From: Mesorhizobium ventifaucium
GTDB lineage: Bacteria > Pseudomonadota > Alphaproteobacteria > Rhizobiales > Rhizobiaceae
NCBI RefSeq assembly: GCF_935822925.1
Contig: NZ_CAKXZS010000044.1
Span: forward strand, 1 to 50,780
Length of the DNA stretch: 50,780 nucleotides
Direction of reading: 5' to 3'
Shown: positions 24,202 to 32,148 of the stretch, in pieces
How the letters are laid out: each line of letters starts with the position of its first letter
Numbering within the stretch: the stretch's first letter is position 1
Made by a program: the position numbers and the translations under genes
Notes under the pieces: model-generated
What the model saw: the letters and a program-made list of their open reading frames with translations, nothing else
Databases searched by the model: none
Told to the model about the DNA's origin: nothing

Positions 24202-25293
24202 GACGGACAAGATCTACGAGGCGGCTTTCGTGCCGGAACTTTGGGGTGATACGCTCGAAGCTGCCGGCAGTCTTTCTGGTTCGGCCACCGGCGCCATCTT
24301 CCTGTTGAGTGCCGATTCTCTGGTCCGCGGCAGATTGAGTGACGTTTCTCCGGTTCACGGCAACTCCATCCGATCCTTGTTTGATGAATTTGTCGCTAGT
24401 GACGCCTGGAAATTGTCTGACGCCGTACAGCGTATGTGCAGCATGCAGCCGGCGAGCTTCGTTCAGGTCGAAGATTTCCTGACAGCCGAAGAGGTCGAAA
24501 ATGATCCTGTGCGGATACAGCTGAGAGCGGCCGGTATCGGCGCCCACGTTTGTTCGGCAGTTGCCATGCTGAGTGGCGAGCTCGTCACTTTCGCTTTCAA
24601 CGGTGGATGAAGGATGGCACCTACGGGATCGGGCGTCGGTCGATCGGCTGGACCAGCTTCGCCCGCATTTCGCGCGTGCCGGCATGGTCTCGGCGCAATT
24701 GGGGTTGGAACAGGCCAGGGCGACCGTCTCGGCACTCGAGACCATCGGGCTGCCCGCCGCGGTCATGACTGCATCGGGACGCGTGCTGACGGCCAACGGC
24801 CTGCTGGAAGAAATGACCGAGATGTTTCTGCCAACAGCCTATGGCGGCATGGCGATCGCCAATGCCTCCGCCAACGCGCTTTTTCAGCAGGCCATTCTCG
24901 AGAATCGCAACGATTTCGCGGTCCGATCGACTCCTGTTGCCGCCAACGAAAGCCGGCCGGCTGTGGTCATCCACCTTTTGCCGCTGCGCCGCGCCGCACA
25001 TGACATTTTCGCCGGCGCGGACATCCTGGTTGCTGCAACGGAGGTAAGGGCCAGTGCCGTCGTGCCTTCTCCAGCCCTCCTCGCGGGCCTGTTCGACCTG
25101 ACGCCCTCCGAGGCACGTTTGGCGGCCGCGCTTTCGCAGGGACGACCCTTGAAAGCTGCGGCATCCGACTTGAAGATCACCGTAAAAACCGGCCGGACCT
25201 ATCTCGAACGGATTTTCGCCAAGACCGGGGACCCGGTAGCAAAGCCAACTCGTCGCTTTGCTCAAGAGCACAGAACCGCTCAATCGCAGATGA
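24202..25293 (+). pseudogene. decayed LuxR-type HTH regulator, paralogue of the gene at 26068-27207
   Basis: Three pieces line up with the intact paralogue. Piece one (FDDLTDKIYEAAFVPELWG... to about 24608) ends in TGA after GELVTFAFNGG. Piece two resumes in another frame near 24600 (VDRLDQLRPHFARAGM...) and runs to the HTH (LFDLTPSEARLAAALSQG...VKTGRTYLERIFAKTG). Near 25230 one extra G shifts the frame, and the correct frame then holds TAG where the paralogue has CAG before QSELVALLKSTEPL. The final matching codons end at TGA 25291-25293. The start codon is also missing. Two frameshifts plus a nonsense codon point to a true pseudogene rather than one sequencing error. Confidence 0.8.
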
Positions 25294-25322
25294 CGATCGG
25301 GGAATGCCGTCAATTGGTCGCT

Positions 25323-25940
25323 TCACTGGCTAAGCGCGGCAAAACCAATCGCTATCAAGGCCCCTCCCAGCACGATGTCCACGTGCTTGCGGAAACGGTT
25401 ATGAAATTCGCGCATGGCTGGCTGGGAAATAGCCAGGCCGACAAGGCCAAACCAGGCGATTGCAATGGCAAAAACTAGCGCTGCCAGGGATATGTGAATT
25501 GCCCCGCGCGTATTTAGGCTCAGCGTAGAGGATGCAAAAAACAACGCGGTGGCCGGATTTGCCGCCGCCGTGATAAACCCCAGCCGGAAGTACCGAACGA
25601 TTGGAAGCGGCTTCGGCTCGTTGGCGCCGATCGTGATCGACAGCGCCCGCCGCATCGAATTCCAGCCGATGAAGACCAGCATTGCGCCATAAAGGCTGGC
25701 GGCCATCTGGTGCGCGATGCTTCCGGGCGGCAGCGCGGCGGCGCCCGTCACGACGACCACCGCCAACGAACTCGCGCCCACGGCAATACCGGCGGCAGCT
25801 GAAAGTGCTGTGGCACGCGAAGCGGTTAGCCCAGCCTGCGCGACGACAGCAAAATTGGCGCCCGGCAGCATTGCCAGAAGCGCATAGGAAATCGCGAACG
25901 GCAACAACCCCGCCGCGACAGCGTGCCCGGATCCCAACAT
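25323..25940 (-). CDS. LysE/RhtB family amino acid exporter
   Basis: This 205-residue inner-membrane protein has six hydrophobic segments and the family features: AMLPGANFAVVAQAGLTASRATALSAAAGIAVGAS near the N-terminus and FRLGFITAAANPATALFF near residues 118-135, matching the NPKA-type motif of RhtB proteins. Members export amino acids or homoserine-like compounds. It lies between the LuxR-type pseudogene and its intact paralogue, and the whole block may be one duplicated regulator-exporter unit. Confidence 0.9.
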   Translation of the reverse strand: MLGSGHAVAAGLLPFAISYALLAMLPGANFAVVAQAGLTASRATALSAAAGIAVGASSLAVVVVTGAAALPPGSIAHQMAASLYGAMLVFIGWNSMRRALSITIGANEPKPLPIVRYFRLGFITAAANPATALFFASSTLSLNTRGAIHISLAALVFAIAIAWFGLVGLAISQPAMREFHNRFRKHVDIVLGGALIAIGFAALSQ

Positions 25941-26067
25941 CGATCAGCCCACATCGGCGGCGGCTGCTCTGCCAAAGCAGCTCGCCGCTACCGCAGGCAA
26001 AATGTGGACGAAACGGGTCTTCTCTAACAGTCGGCAAATGCCGACATCAGGGCGTTTTGTTGCCGGG

Positions 26068-27207
26068 CTAGCGGCCGCGGCCGCTGAGCGGTTCCGTGCT
26101 CTTGAGCAGCGCGACCAATTCGCTCTGCTGACGGGTGCGGGTCTTGGAAAAAATCCGTTCCAGATAAGTGCGGCAGGTCTTCACGGTTATGTTCGAACGC
26201 GCCGCGGCTTCTTTCAGAGTGCTCCCGGATGCCAAACCGGCTGCCAGCCGGGCTTCGGCCGATGTCAAATCGAACAGGCCGCGGACATGCGTCTCGAAGC
26301 CATCGGGAATGCGGCGGGCGACCTCGGTGACCATGATCACCGCGCAACGTTCCGAGGCCAGTCCATAGGCGCGGGCATCGACGAATGGCGCTACCGACAG
26401 CACCAGTCGGGTCAGGTCAGAGCGCTTGTGATCCGACGGCACCAGCAGCGTTCCTCCGGTTCCGGGCATCGCGCCGTCGCGCAAGCAACAGGCGTCCTCG
26501 ACCAGCTGCTGAAGCGCCTGTGTGTCCTTGGGATTGGAGGCGACGATTGCGCCGCCATTCAGCTTCATCGGGCTGTCGGGTCGCGCCAGCATTGCCTCGG
26601 CGGCTTCGTTCATCTGCGCGATGTGCTGATGTCCGTTTACCAGAAACACGCCGAAGGGCAGGTGCGAGAAGGCCGATGCCAGCGCCGAGGTGTTCTCCAG
26701 CTGTCGACCGATCTGCCCGGCGCGCAGCATATGCGGCACGATCTTCTGCAAAAGGTCGATATCGGCGTTATCGAATGCCCCGCGCCTTGAACCGCGATCT
26801 ATACTAAGCAGCCAGTTTGCGCTGTTGGTGGAGAGCAGGTTGCAGGCCAGTCCGTGATACATGTCGCGCGGCCTCAGCCAGTCCTGCCAGAGCTCGCGGC
26901 GGCGGAACGCCGCCACGTCGAGGCCCATTGGCCAGTGAGTGACCGCGCCGACAGGTATGGCGGCTGCCGCCGCAGCCAGGGGATCGCGCAGAACAGCCTC
27001 GATGCCCTTTTGCGAAATGAATTCCGGGTCCAGGTCGGATGCAACCGCATCGAACGTTTCCGGACTGAGGCGCACAATGCAGGAGCGCGAGCCGCCGAAT
27101 AGGTCGCGCAGACCGGTTACCGCATCGGGCCATCGTTCCTGATCATAGGCAGCTTCGTAAATCTGGCCGACAACGGCGGATACCGCTTCGATGGTGACGT
27201 CAGCCAT
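26068..27207 (-). CDS. LuxR-type helix-turn-helix transcriptional regulator
   Basis: This 379-residue protein ends in a LuxR-like HTH (about residues 312-370: GLFDLTSAEARLAAGLASGSTLKEAAARSNITVKTCRTYLERIFSKT). The N-terminal two-thirds has no recognised receiver domain. A PAS-like segment around residues 185-215 (FSHLPFGVFLVNGHQHIAQMNEAAEAML) may bind a ligand. The architecture is common in Mesorhizobium and of unknown signal. A decayed copy lies at 24202-25293 with the LysE exporter between, making that exporter a candidate target. Confidence 0.88.
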   Translation of the reverse strand: MADVTIEAVSAVVGQIYEAAYDQERWPDAVTGLRDLFGGSRSCIVRLSPETFDAVASDLDPEFISQKGIEAVLRDPLAAAAAAIPVGAVTHWPMGLDVAAFRRRELWQDWLRPRDMYHGLACNLLSTNSANWLLSIDRGSRRGAFDNADIDLLQKIVPHMLRAGQIGRQLENTSALASAFSHLPFGVFLVNGHQHIAQMNEAAEAMLARPDSPMKLNGGAIVASNPKDTQALQQLVEDACCLRDGAMPGTGGTLLVPSDHKRSDLTRLVLSVAPFVDARAYGLASERCAVIMVTEVARRIPDGFETHVRGLFDLTSAEARLAAGLASGSTLKEAAARSNITVKTCRTYLERIFSKTRTRQQSELVALLKSTEPLSGRGR

Positions 27208-27326
27208 GGGCCGCCCTTGATCCTGCTGATGTCACGAGGCTAAACGCACCAAAGCTCTCGCGCAAGTTGCAACACCGACGAGCTAGGCGACGGTACCTTC
27301 CAAAAACGTTGCGGAACGGCAACGGA

Positions 27327-27394
27327 GCGGTTATATAAACCGCGATTTTCCCATTTTGGTGGCTCTAAACCACCGCCCGCGCGGGAACGCGGGC
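27327..27394 (+). promoter_or_regulatory. three consecutive hairpins in the trcR leader
   Basis: Stems are GCGGTT/AACCGC (27327-27343), GGTGG/CCACC (27358-27374) and GCCCGCG/CGCGGGC (27375-27394). They are followed by GAGAAGGA and the start at 27416. The last two are back-to-back. They could protect the mRNA 5' end or regulate translation. Confidence 0.5.
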
Positions 27395-27415
27395 GAACGA
27401 GAAGGATATTTTGCA

Positions 27416-28114
27416 ATGGCCAATACGCTGCTGATGCCCAAGGCGACCGCCGTCTGGCTGGTCGACAACACCGCGCTGTCCTTCGAGCAGATCGCGCAGT
27501 TCTGCGGGCTGCATCCGCTCGAGGTCAAGGCGATCGCCGACGGCGAATCGGCACAAGGCATCAAGGGTATGGACCCGATCATGACCGGCCAGCTGACCCG
27601 CGACGAGATCGCACGCGCCGAGAAGGATCCGAACCATCGGCTGAGGCTGTCCGACCCCAAGGTGCGGGTGCCGGAATCCAAGCGCAAAGGGCCGCGCTAC
27701 ACGCCGCTGTCGAAGCGCCAGGACCGGCCCAACGCCATCCTGTGGCTGGTGCGCAACCATCCCGAGTTGAAGGACGCGCAGATCGCGCGCCTCGTCGGCA
27801 CAACCAAGTCGACGATCGACCAGATCCGCGACAGGAAGCACTGGAACTCCGCCAATCTGCAGCCGATGGATCCGGTGACGCTGGGCCTCACCTCGCAGAT
27901 CGACCTCGACATGGAAGTCAACCGCGCCTCGCGCGGCCGCGAGCAGGCACAGCCGGCCGGCGACACGCTGCTGCCGGCGGCATTGACCGAGCGCCTCGTG
28001 CCGGCGCCGGAGAAGCCAAAGGACGAGGATGCGGAACTCGACGCCAACGCCGTCTTCGCCAAGCTCTCGGCGCTGAAGTCGAAGGACGAGGACAAGGACG
28101 ACGAGGAGGGCTGA
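27416..28114 (+). CDS. trcR: cell cycle transcriptional regulator TrcR (DUF1013)
   Basis: The ATG at 27416 follows GAGAAGGATAT and gives 232 residues. The sequence MANTLLMPKATAVWLVDNTALSFEQIA, then CGLHPLEVKAIADGE, is the DUF1013/TrcR N-terminus. A second helix-turn-helix-like block RPNAILWLVRNHPELKDAQIARLVGTTKSTIDQIRDR lies near residues 103-140. The acidic tail ends EDKDDEEG. Members are conserved across alphaproteobacteria and bind DNA or RNA polymerase; the precise regulon here is unknown. Its leader contains three hairpins. Confidence 0.92.
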   Translation: MANTLLMPKATAVWLVDNTALSFEQIAQFCGLHPLEVKAIADGESAQGIKGMDPIMTGQLTRDEIARAEKDPNHRLRLSDPKVRVPESKRKGPRYTPLSKRQDRPNAILWLVRNHPELKDAQIARLVGTTKSTIDQIRDRKHWNSANLQPMDPVTLGLTSQIDLDMEVNRASRGREQAQPAGDTLLPAALTERLVPAPEKPKDEDAELDANAVFAKLSALKSKDEDKDDEEG

Positions 28115-28120
28115 GGCGCC

Positions 28121-28272
28121 TCTTCCTTCCCCCCTTGTGGGAGAAAGTGGATTGGCGCGCAGCGCCAAGTCGGAAGAGGGGTGTTGGAAGAAATGAGGCG
28201 TCGGCGTTCCCTGGAACACCCCTCATCCGGCCGCTTCGCGGCCACCTTCTCCCACAAGGGGAGAAGGAAAGG
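28121..28272. repeat. 150-bp palindromic intergenic repeat (CCCCTTGTGGGAGAA family)
   Basis: The left arm (CTTCCTTCCCCCCTTGTGGG... then GAAGAGGGGTGTT) is answered by the right arm (AACACCCCTCATCCGG...CTTCTCCCACAAGGGGAG), with inner hairpins GGCGCGCAGCGCC and GGCCGCTTCGCGGCC. The whole gap between trcR and the WYL regulator folds on itself. This repeat family is frequent in Mesorhizobium. As both flanking genes point toward it, it may serve as a bidirectional terminator. Confidence 0.75.
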
Positions 28273-28281
28273 GCGCCGCGC

Positions 28282-29001
28282 TTAGGTTCGCGCGGCGCGG
28301 TCCGGCGCCATGCCGTAGTCCTCGCTGCGCTCCACCGCACGGTAAAAATCGGCGAGCTGCTTGCCGCGCTCCGGCTTGAAGACGCGACCGGCTATGACCA
28401 CCGATGCGATGCGGTCGATGCGGAAAGCGCGAAAGTCGTCGCGCATCTCGCACCAGGCGACCAGCGTCCACACCTTGCCCCAGAACCACAGGCCCAATGG
28501 CCTGATATCGCGCGCGGTGCTGCGGCCTGCTTCGTCGGAGTAATCGATGGTCAGCACCTGGCGTTTTTCCACCGCGCGCTCGATCAGGTCGATTGCTTCG
28601 CGGGCGGCATCGCTCACCACCCACATCGGCGTGTGGATCTCGGTGCGGGCGATGCGGTCCTTTTCGGGATCGGGCAGCACGGCGCCGATCTTGACCAGTG
28701 CCTCGTCGGCGGCCCGCGCCATGGCGGCGCCGCCAAACGCGCGCACCATGCGGGCGCCGGCAACCAGCGCGACGATCTCGTCACGCGTGAACATCAGCGG
28801 CGGAAGGTCGAAGCCCTCCCTCATCATGTAGCCGACGCCGGCCTCGCCGTCGATCGGCACACCCGTCGACTGCAGGTCGGCGATGTCGCGGTAGATGGTT
28901 CGCTCGGAAACCTCGAGCCACGTGCCCAGCTTCTGGGCGGTGACCAGGCGGCCACCACGCAGATGCTGCACGATCTGGAAGAGCCTGTCGGCGCGGCGCA
29001 T
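28282..29001 (-). CDS. YafY-type HTH-WYL transcriptional regulator
   Basis: The ATG at 29001 (MRRADRLFQIVQHLRG) gives 239 residues. An N-terminal DeoR-like winged helix (VTAQKLGTWLEVSERTIYRDIADLQSTGVPIDGEAGVGYMM) precedes a WYL domain (LTIDYSDEAGRSTARDIRPLGLWFWGKVWTLVAWCEMRDDFRAFRIDRI), which binds nucleic acid or small ligands. The variant LGLWFWGKVW replaces the WYL triad. Close neighbours are a hypothetical gene and a VOC gene whose upstream region carries an inverted repeat seen twice in the area, so this is a candidate for the protein that binds it. Confidence 0.92.
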   Translation of the reverse strand: MRRADRLFQIVQHLRGGRLVTAQKLGTWLEVSERTIYRDIADLQSTGVPIDGEAGVGYMMREGFDLPPLMFTRDEIVALVAGARMVRAFGGAAMARAADEALVKIGAVLPDPEKDRIARTEIHTPMWVVSDAAREAIDLIERAVEKRQVLTIDYSDEAGRSTARDIRPLGLWFWGKVWTLVAWCEMRDDFRAFRIDRIASVVIAGRVFKPERGKQLADFYRAVERSEDYGMAPDRAART

Positions 29002-29026
29002 CGTATGGTCCCTCGATGTTGTTTTT

Positions 29027-29078
29027 AGCATGTCGTTGGCCCAAAATCGGTTCCCACTTTTGGGCGACATGCATTATG
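29027..29078. repeat. RIME GCATGTCG palindrome
   Basis: AGCATGTCGTTGGCCCAAAATCGG...CTTTTGGGCGACATGCATTA, the second half of the composite repeat at 4001-4108. It overlaps the last codons of the gene ending at 29074. Confidence 0.7.
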
Positions 29079-29484
29079 GCTCAAGCCCTTCGCGCTTGCG
29101 CTGCGCGGCGACGAATGCCGCGCCGAAGGACAATTTCCCTGTTGTCGGCGTCTTTGCATCCAGCACCCGCCAGAATGGCGCGATGTCGCTCAGCGTCATG
29201 CCGCGCTCCAGATCCTCGTTGGCAGCCTCGGCGACAGTGCGCAGATGATAGCCGATGGTGACCGGACATGTCACTTCGGCGCCGTGCTCGATGGCGAGCG
29301 CGGTGCGCAACGCGCGGACATCCATGGCCACGCCGTTTGGGATGGAGCGGATGAAATCATCAACCTGCCGTGCCGTCGGCACCAGCATCGGCTGGCCCTC
29401 GACGACGTCGCCAACGGTCCGCGGCGTCGGCCTGATACCGTTGATGCCTGGCGCGTTCAGCCTGTCGTTCCAGCTTTTCACCAT
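29074..29484 (-). CDS. hypothetical protein, possible distant alkyltransferase-like winged helix
   Basis: This 136-residue cytosolic protein matches no family that I can name with certainty. Its layout recalls MGMT/alkyltransferase-like DNA-binding proteins. A helix plus turn FIRSIPNGVAMDVRALRTAL stands for the usual IPxGxVxTYGxLA. TCPVTIGYHLRTVAEAANE takes the place of the recognition helix. PFWRVLDAKTPTTGKLSFG sits where those proteins have PCHRV or PWHRV, followed by a Q...EGL end. The acceptor Cys is absent, so it could not be a methyltransferase. This link is inference. It lies next to a WYL regulator and a VOC gene on the same strand. Confidence 0.7.
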   Translation of the reverse strand: MVKSWNDRLNAPGINGIRPTPRTVGDVVEGQPMLVPTARQVDDFIRSIPNGVAMDVRALRTALAIEHGAEVTCPVTIGYHLRTVAEAANEDLERGMTLSDIAPFWRVLDAKTPTTGKLSFGAAFVAAQRKREGLEP

Positions 29485-29502
29485 TTCGGGTTGCTTCCAC
29501 CT

Positions 29503-29868
29503 CTAAACGAAAAGCCCAAAGCTGTTGCCGTCGGGGTCCAGGCAATAGGCGAATGTGCCGGCCGGGATGGAGGTTGCCGGCGAGACGACCTGTCCGCCGT
29601 TCTGCCTCACCCGTTCCATGGCGTCCTCGATCGGTGCGGCAACCGACAGATGGATGGTCGGGCCGGTTCCCGGTGCCGCGGGTTTCCCGGGGTAGATGTG
29701 CCCGGAGGCCGTTCGGTCCTGCGCGGCGAACATCGCAATCGGGTTCGGGCCGCTCTCCTCCAGAATGAGATCGTTTTGGAGCACCGACCCATAAAAGGCG
29801 CGCGCCCGATCCATGTCGGTGACGGGAATCTCGAACCATGCCGAAGCTTTTGCAGGGATGAACGCCAT
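29503..29868 (-). CDS. VOC family (glyoxalase/bleomycin-resistance fold) protein
   Basis: From the ATG at 29868, after a CAGGAGACAG site, 121 residues are made. ASAWFEIPVTDMDRARAFYGSVL is the first beta-alpha-beta unit of the VOC fold, and PTIHLSVAAPIEDAMERVRQNGGQVV...YCLDPDGNSFGLFV is the second. This is the predicted-lactoylglutathione-lyase-like (PhnB/YdeM) group, whose substrates are mostly unknown. A 9-bp inverted repeat 37 bp upstream of the start is nearly identical to one upstream of the DUF1127 gene at 30610-30777, suggesting common control. Confidence 0.92.
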   Translation of the reverse strand: MAFIPAKASAWFEIPVTDMDRARAFYGSVLQNDLILEESGPNPIAMFAAQDRTASGHIYPGKPAAPGTGPTIHLSVAAPIEDAMERVRQNGGQVVSPATSIPAGTFAYCLDPDGNSFGLFV

Positions 29869-29904
29869 GTCTGTCTCCTGATACTGTCGCACTATTGCAT
29901 GCCG

Positions 29905-29928
29905 CTCCTGACACCATACTGTCAGGAG
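29905..29928. promoter_or_regulatory. inverted repeat CTCCTGACA-N6-TGTCAGGAG, copy 1
   Basis: Perfect 9-bp arms lie at 29905-29913 and 29920-29928. It lies 37 bp upstream of the VOC start at 29868 and overlaps the 3' end of the DJ-1-type gene. On the minus strand it is followed by TGCAATAGTG, shared in near-identical form with copy 2 at 30820-30843. Confidence 0.65.
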
Positions 29929-30524
29929 GCTTCAGCATATTCCCCTTCAGCATACTCCTTGGCGAACAGCCTTCGCATCTCCGCGAAATCTCTGCTTCTC
30001 TGAGGATAGAGCGTCTTCAAATAGGCAAGGGCGAAGGTGCCGGGAGCCGAACCCGGCGCGGACACGATGCGACAGTCGGCGATGGCATAGGGCACATCCA
30101 GATAGTTCTGAGCCCCCGGATAACCCGGTTCCTTTTCGTTGATCCAGTCACGACCATTGCTGGTGTGTTTGGCCTTGTCGAACAGGCCGGCACCCGCCAG
30201 TGCCAAGGTGCCGGCGCAAATGCCGCCGACCACGCCGCCACGCACCGCAATCGCTGTCAGCAGTGCGGAGACGTCAGGCGGGGCATGCACCCACTGGTCG
30301 GAGCCGATAACCGCGACAGCGTCGAGATCGGTGTTTTCATCAACCGCGGTTGAGCGGTCGGGCGTCAGCATAAATCCGCTGGCCGAGATCACCGGCTTGC
30401 CGTTCGGCGTCAGCGACACCGCGCGTGCGCCGAACCATTCGACCGCCGAAGCCGCCAGCAGCCCGTATTCCCAGTCGGCGAAGCGATCGATGAAAAGAAC
30501 GCCGATAGTTTTCTGTTCGGACAT
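29922..30524 (-). CDS. DJ-1/PfpI (type 1 glutamine amidotransferase-like) family protein
   Basis: This 200-residue protein has the DJ-1/PfpI flavodoxin-like fold. GVLFIDRFADWEYGLLAASAVEWFGARAVSLTP carries the conserved early Glu, and the nucleophile elbow GGICAGTLALAGAGLFD (Cys near residue 104) follows. The group includes protein deglycases, proteases and regulators. The C-terminus contains a short duplication, EYAEGEYAEAS, encoded by a near-perfect DNA repeat. The gene's end overlaps the regulatory inverted repeat of the downstream VOC gene. Confidence 0.9.
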   Translation of the reverse strand: MSEQKTIGVLFIDRFADWEYGLLAASAVEWFGARAVSLTPNGKPVISASGFMLTPDRSTAVDENTDLDAVAVIGSDQWVHAPPDVSALLTAIAVRGGVVGGICAGTLALAGAGLFDKAKHTSNGRDWINEKEPGYPGAQNYLDVPYAIADCRIVSAPGSAPGTFALAYLKTLYPQRSRDFAEMRRLFAKEYAEGEYAEAS

Positions 30525-30609
30525 TTCCTGCTCCGTCTTTCGGTCCGCCGGACCTATTTATCTGGGCGCCGAGGCGTCCGCATCCAACTGCTGCTGCGAA
30601 AAAATCGCC

Positions 30610-30777
30610 TCAATGGCCGCGGCCGTGGCGGCCATCATAATTATCGGGCCAACCGATGTCCTTGCGGATGCTCTGCGGCAACTCGTTCATGAGACGCCGG
30701 GTGCGGATCTCGTTGCGCATCGTCCGGATCTTGCCGACATAGTGCTGCACGCTGCGCAGAATGGTAAAACCGTTCAT
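30610..30777 (-). CDS. DUF1127-like small protein (55 residues)
   Basis: The ATG at 30777 follows a GAGGAGACCAGCT site. The protein reads MNGFTILRSVQHYVGKIRTMRNEIRTRR and continues with the DUF1127 core RLMNELPQSIRKDIGWPD, ending in a Gly/His/Arg tail. A copy of the CTCCTGACA inverted repeat lies 43 bp upstream, so its expression is probably tied to that of the VOC gene at 29503-29868. The function is unknown. Confidence 0.87.
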   Translation of the reverse strand: MNGFTILRSVQHYVGKIRTMRNEIRTRRLMNELPQSIRKDIGWPDNYDGRHGRGH

Positions 30778-30819
30778 AGCTGGTCTCCTCTCTTTCGATG
30801 GAGACACTATCGCACACCC

Positions 30820-30843
30820 CTCCTGACAGCAGTCTGTCAGGAG
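30820..30843. promoter_or_regulatory. inverted repeat CTCCTGACA-N6-TGTCAGGAG, copy 2
   Basis: The arms at 30820-30828 and 30835-30843 are identical to those of copy 1 (29905-29928) and extend to 10 bp. The site lies 43 bp upstream of the DUF1127 start. On the minus strand it is followed by TGCGATAGTG, a possible -10 region. Confidence 0.65.
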
Positions 30844-31033
30844 GCTGAGCGGTCTTTGGCGAGCGTGCCAGGTTTTACCGGTTCCGATCCGTCTACCCGA
30901 GAGAAGCAGGCTTTTTCGTCGCCGGGGTTAAGTCCTTCATCTGCCAACGACGGACTGTCGGAATCCGCAGCAGCGATAGGGCCGGGGTTCTGATATGAGG
31001 GAGAAAAGTTCCTCGGAGATCAGGGAGATGACA

Positions 31034-31986
31034 ATGAGCCTGCAACTGACAGGAATTCACCATCTGACCGCAATCACGGCCAATGCACCCGGAAACCTTC
31101 GCTTCTACACCAGGACCTTGGGGCTGCGACTGGTCAAGAAGACGGTCAATCAGGACGACACGTCAGCCTATCACCTTTTCTATGCCGACGCCGAGGCGAC
31201 GCCTGGCACCGATCTTACCTTCTTCGATTGGCCGGTCGGACGCGAACGGCGCGGCACCAACAGCATCGTGCGGACCAGCCTGAGGGTCGCCAGCCCTGAA
31301 AGCCTTGCCTGGTGGAAGCAGAACTTGTCCGGCGAGACCGTCGCGACGGGAGAGATCGGCGATATCGCCGGCTATCCGTCGCTGGACTTCGAAGACCCGG
31401 AAGGCCAGCGCCTGCGTCTCGTCAGCGATGGCGGCAAGGGCGACAGTCATCCCTGGGCTCAAAGCCCGATCCCAATCGAGCACCAGATACGCGGGCTCGG
31501 GCCAATCGTCATCAGCGTTCCCGACATCACCAATACTGAAACCGTGCTGACCAGGGTGATGAACATGCGCAAGGCGCGGGACTATGCCTCGCCGGATGGT
31601 CAGGGCCAGGTTCATGTCTTCGAGATGGGGAAGGCGGCCCGGCGGCGGAGCTTCATGTCGCGGTGCAGCCGGGCCTTGCGCCGGCACGGCAGGGCGCCGG
31701 TGCGGTCCACCACGTCGCATTCAGGGCGCCGGACCAGGAGACCTTGCATCAATGGACGGCGCGGCTGGCCGAGTTCCGCCTGCCGTCAAGCGGTGAGGTC
31801 GAACGATACTACTTTCGCTCGCTCTACTTCCGTGAGCCGAACGGCATATTGTTCGAGATCGCCACCGACGGCCCAGGATTCACGGCCGACGAGCCGCTGG
31901 AAACGCTGGGCCAAAGGCTGGCCCTGCCGCCGTTCCTCGAACCGGAACGGGCTGCGATCGAGGCCGGCCTCAAGCCGCTGGCATAG
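31034..31986 (+). pseudogene. VOC ring-cleaving dioxygenase gene broken by a one-base frameshift
   Basis: From the ATG at 31034 (AGGGAG site 7 bp upstream) the frame encodes the N-terminal two VOC modules: GIHHLTAITANAPGNLRFYTRTLGLRLVKKTVNQDD, YHLFYADAEATPGTDLTFFDWP, GLGPIVISVPD. After VFEMG near residue 200 it goes out of frame at the G run 31627-31630. The rest (PAAELHVAVQPGLAPARQG, GAVHHVAFRAPD, FYFREPNGILFEIATDGPGF...) is perfectly readable to TAG at 31986 if one G is added. The intact protein would be about 317 residues, close to the MhqO-type family. Metal ligands (His near residue 8, the GAVHH His and the FEI Glu) are all still encoded. It is either a recent mutation, phase variation in a homopolymer, or a sequencing error. 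Confidence 0.85.
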
Positions 31987-32030
31987 TGCTCTCGTGAGCC
32001 AGAAAGAAGCACTTCGACAGCCGACCGTGA

Positions 32031-32128
32031 TGCTGGAGCGCCGCGCGCCCTTTGGAGGCGCAAAGGATGCTCCAGCAGCAGACTCTACGCATTGTCCTTT
32101 CCGAAAATCGATTTCGATTTGCCGGCCG
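32031..32128. repeat. RIME-type palindrome (GAGCGCC...GGCGC form)
   Basis: GGAGCGCCGCGCGCCC/GGAGGCGC...GCTCC stem, then TTCCGAAAATCGATTTCGAT. It parallels 1927-2015 including the TTCCGAAAATCGATT tail, and sits between the dioxygenase and a small membrane protein gene. Confidence 0.7.
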
Positions 32129-32148
32129 ATGCGCTAGTCAAAAGCGGC

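Noticed and set aside
24230..24610. An independent 126-residue gene
   Set aside because: Its sequence aligns with the N-terminal part of the LuxR-type paralogue and it ends at a frameshift, so it is part of the pseudogene.
31627..32137. Continuation of the dioxygenase frame to give a 380-residue protein
   Set aside because: After the G run the residues become Arg/Ser-rich with no family similarity, whereas the next frame resumes the VOC domain exactly.
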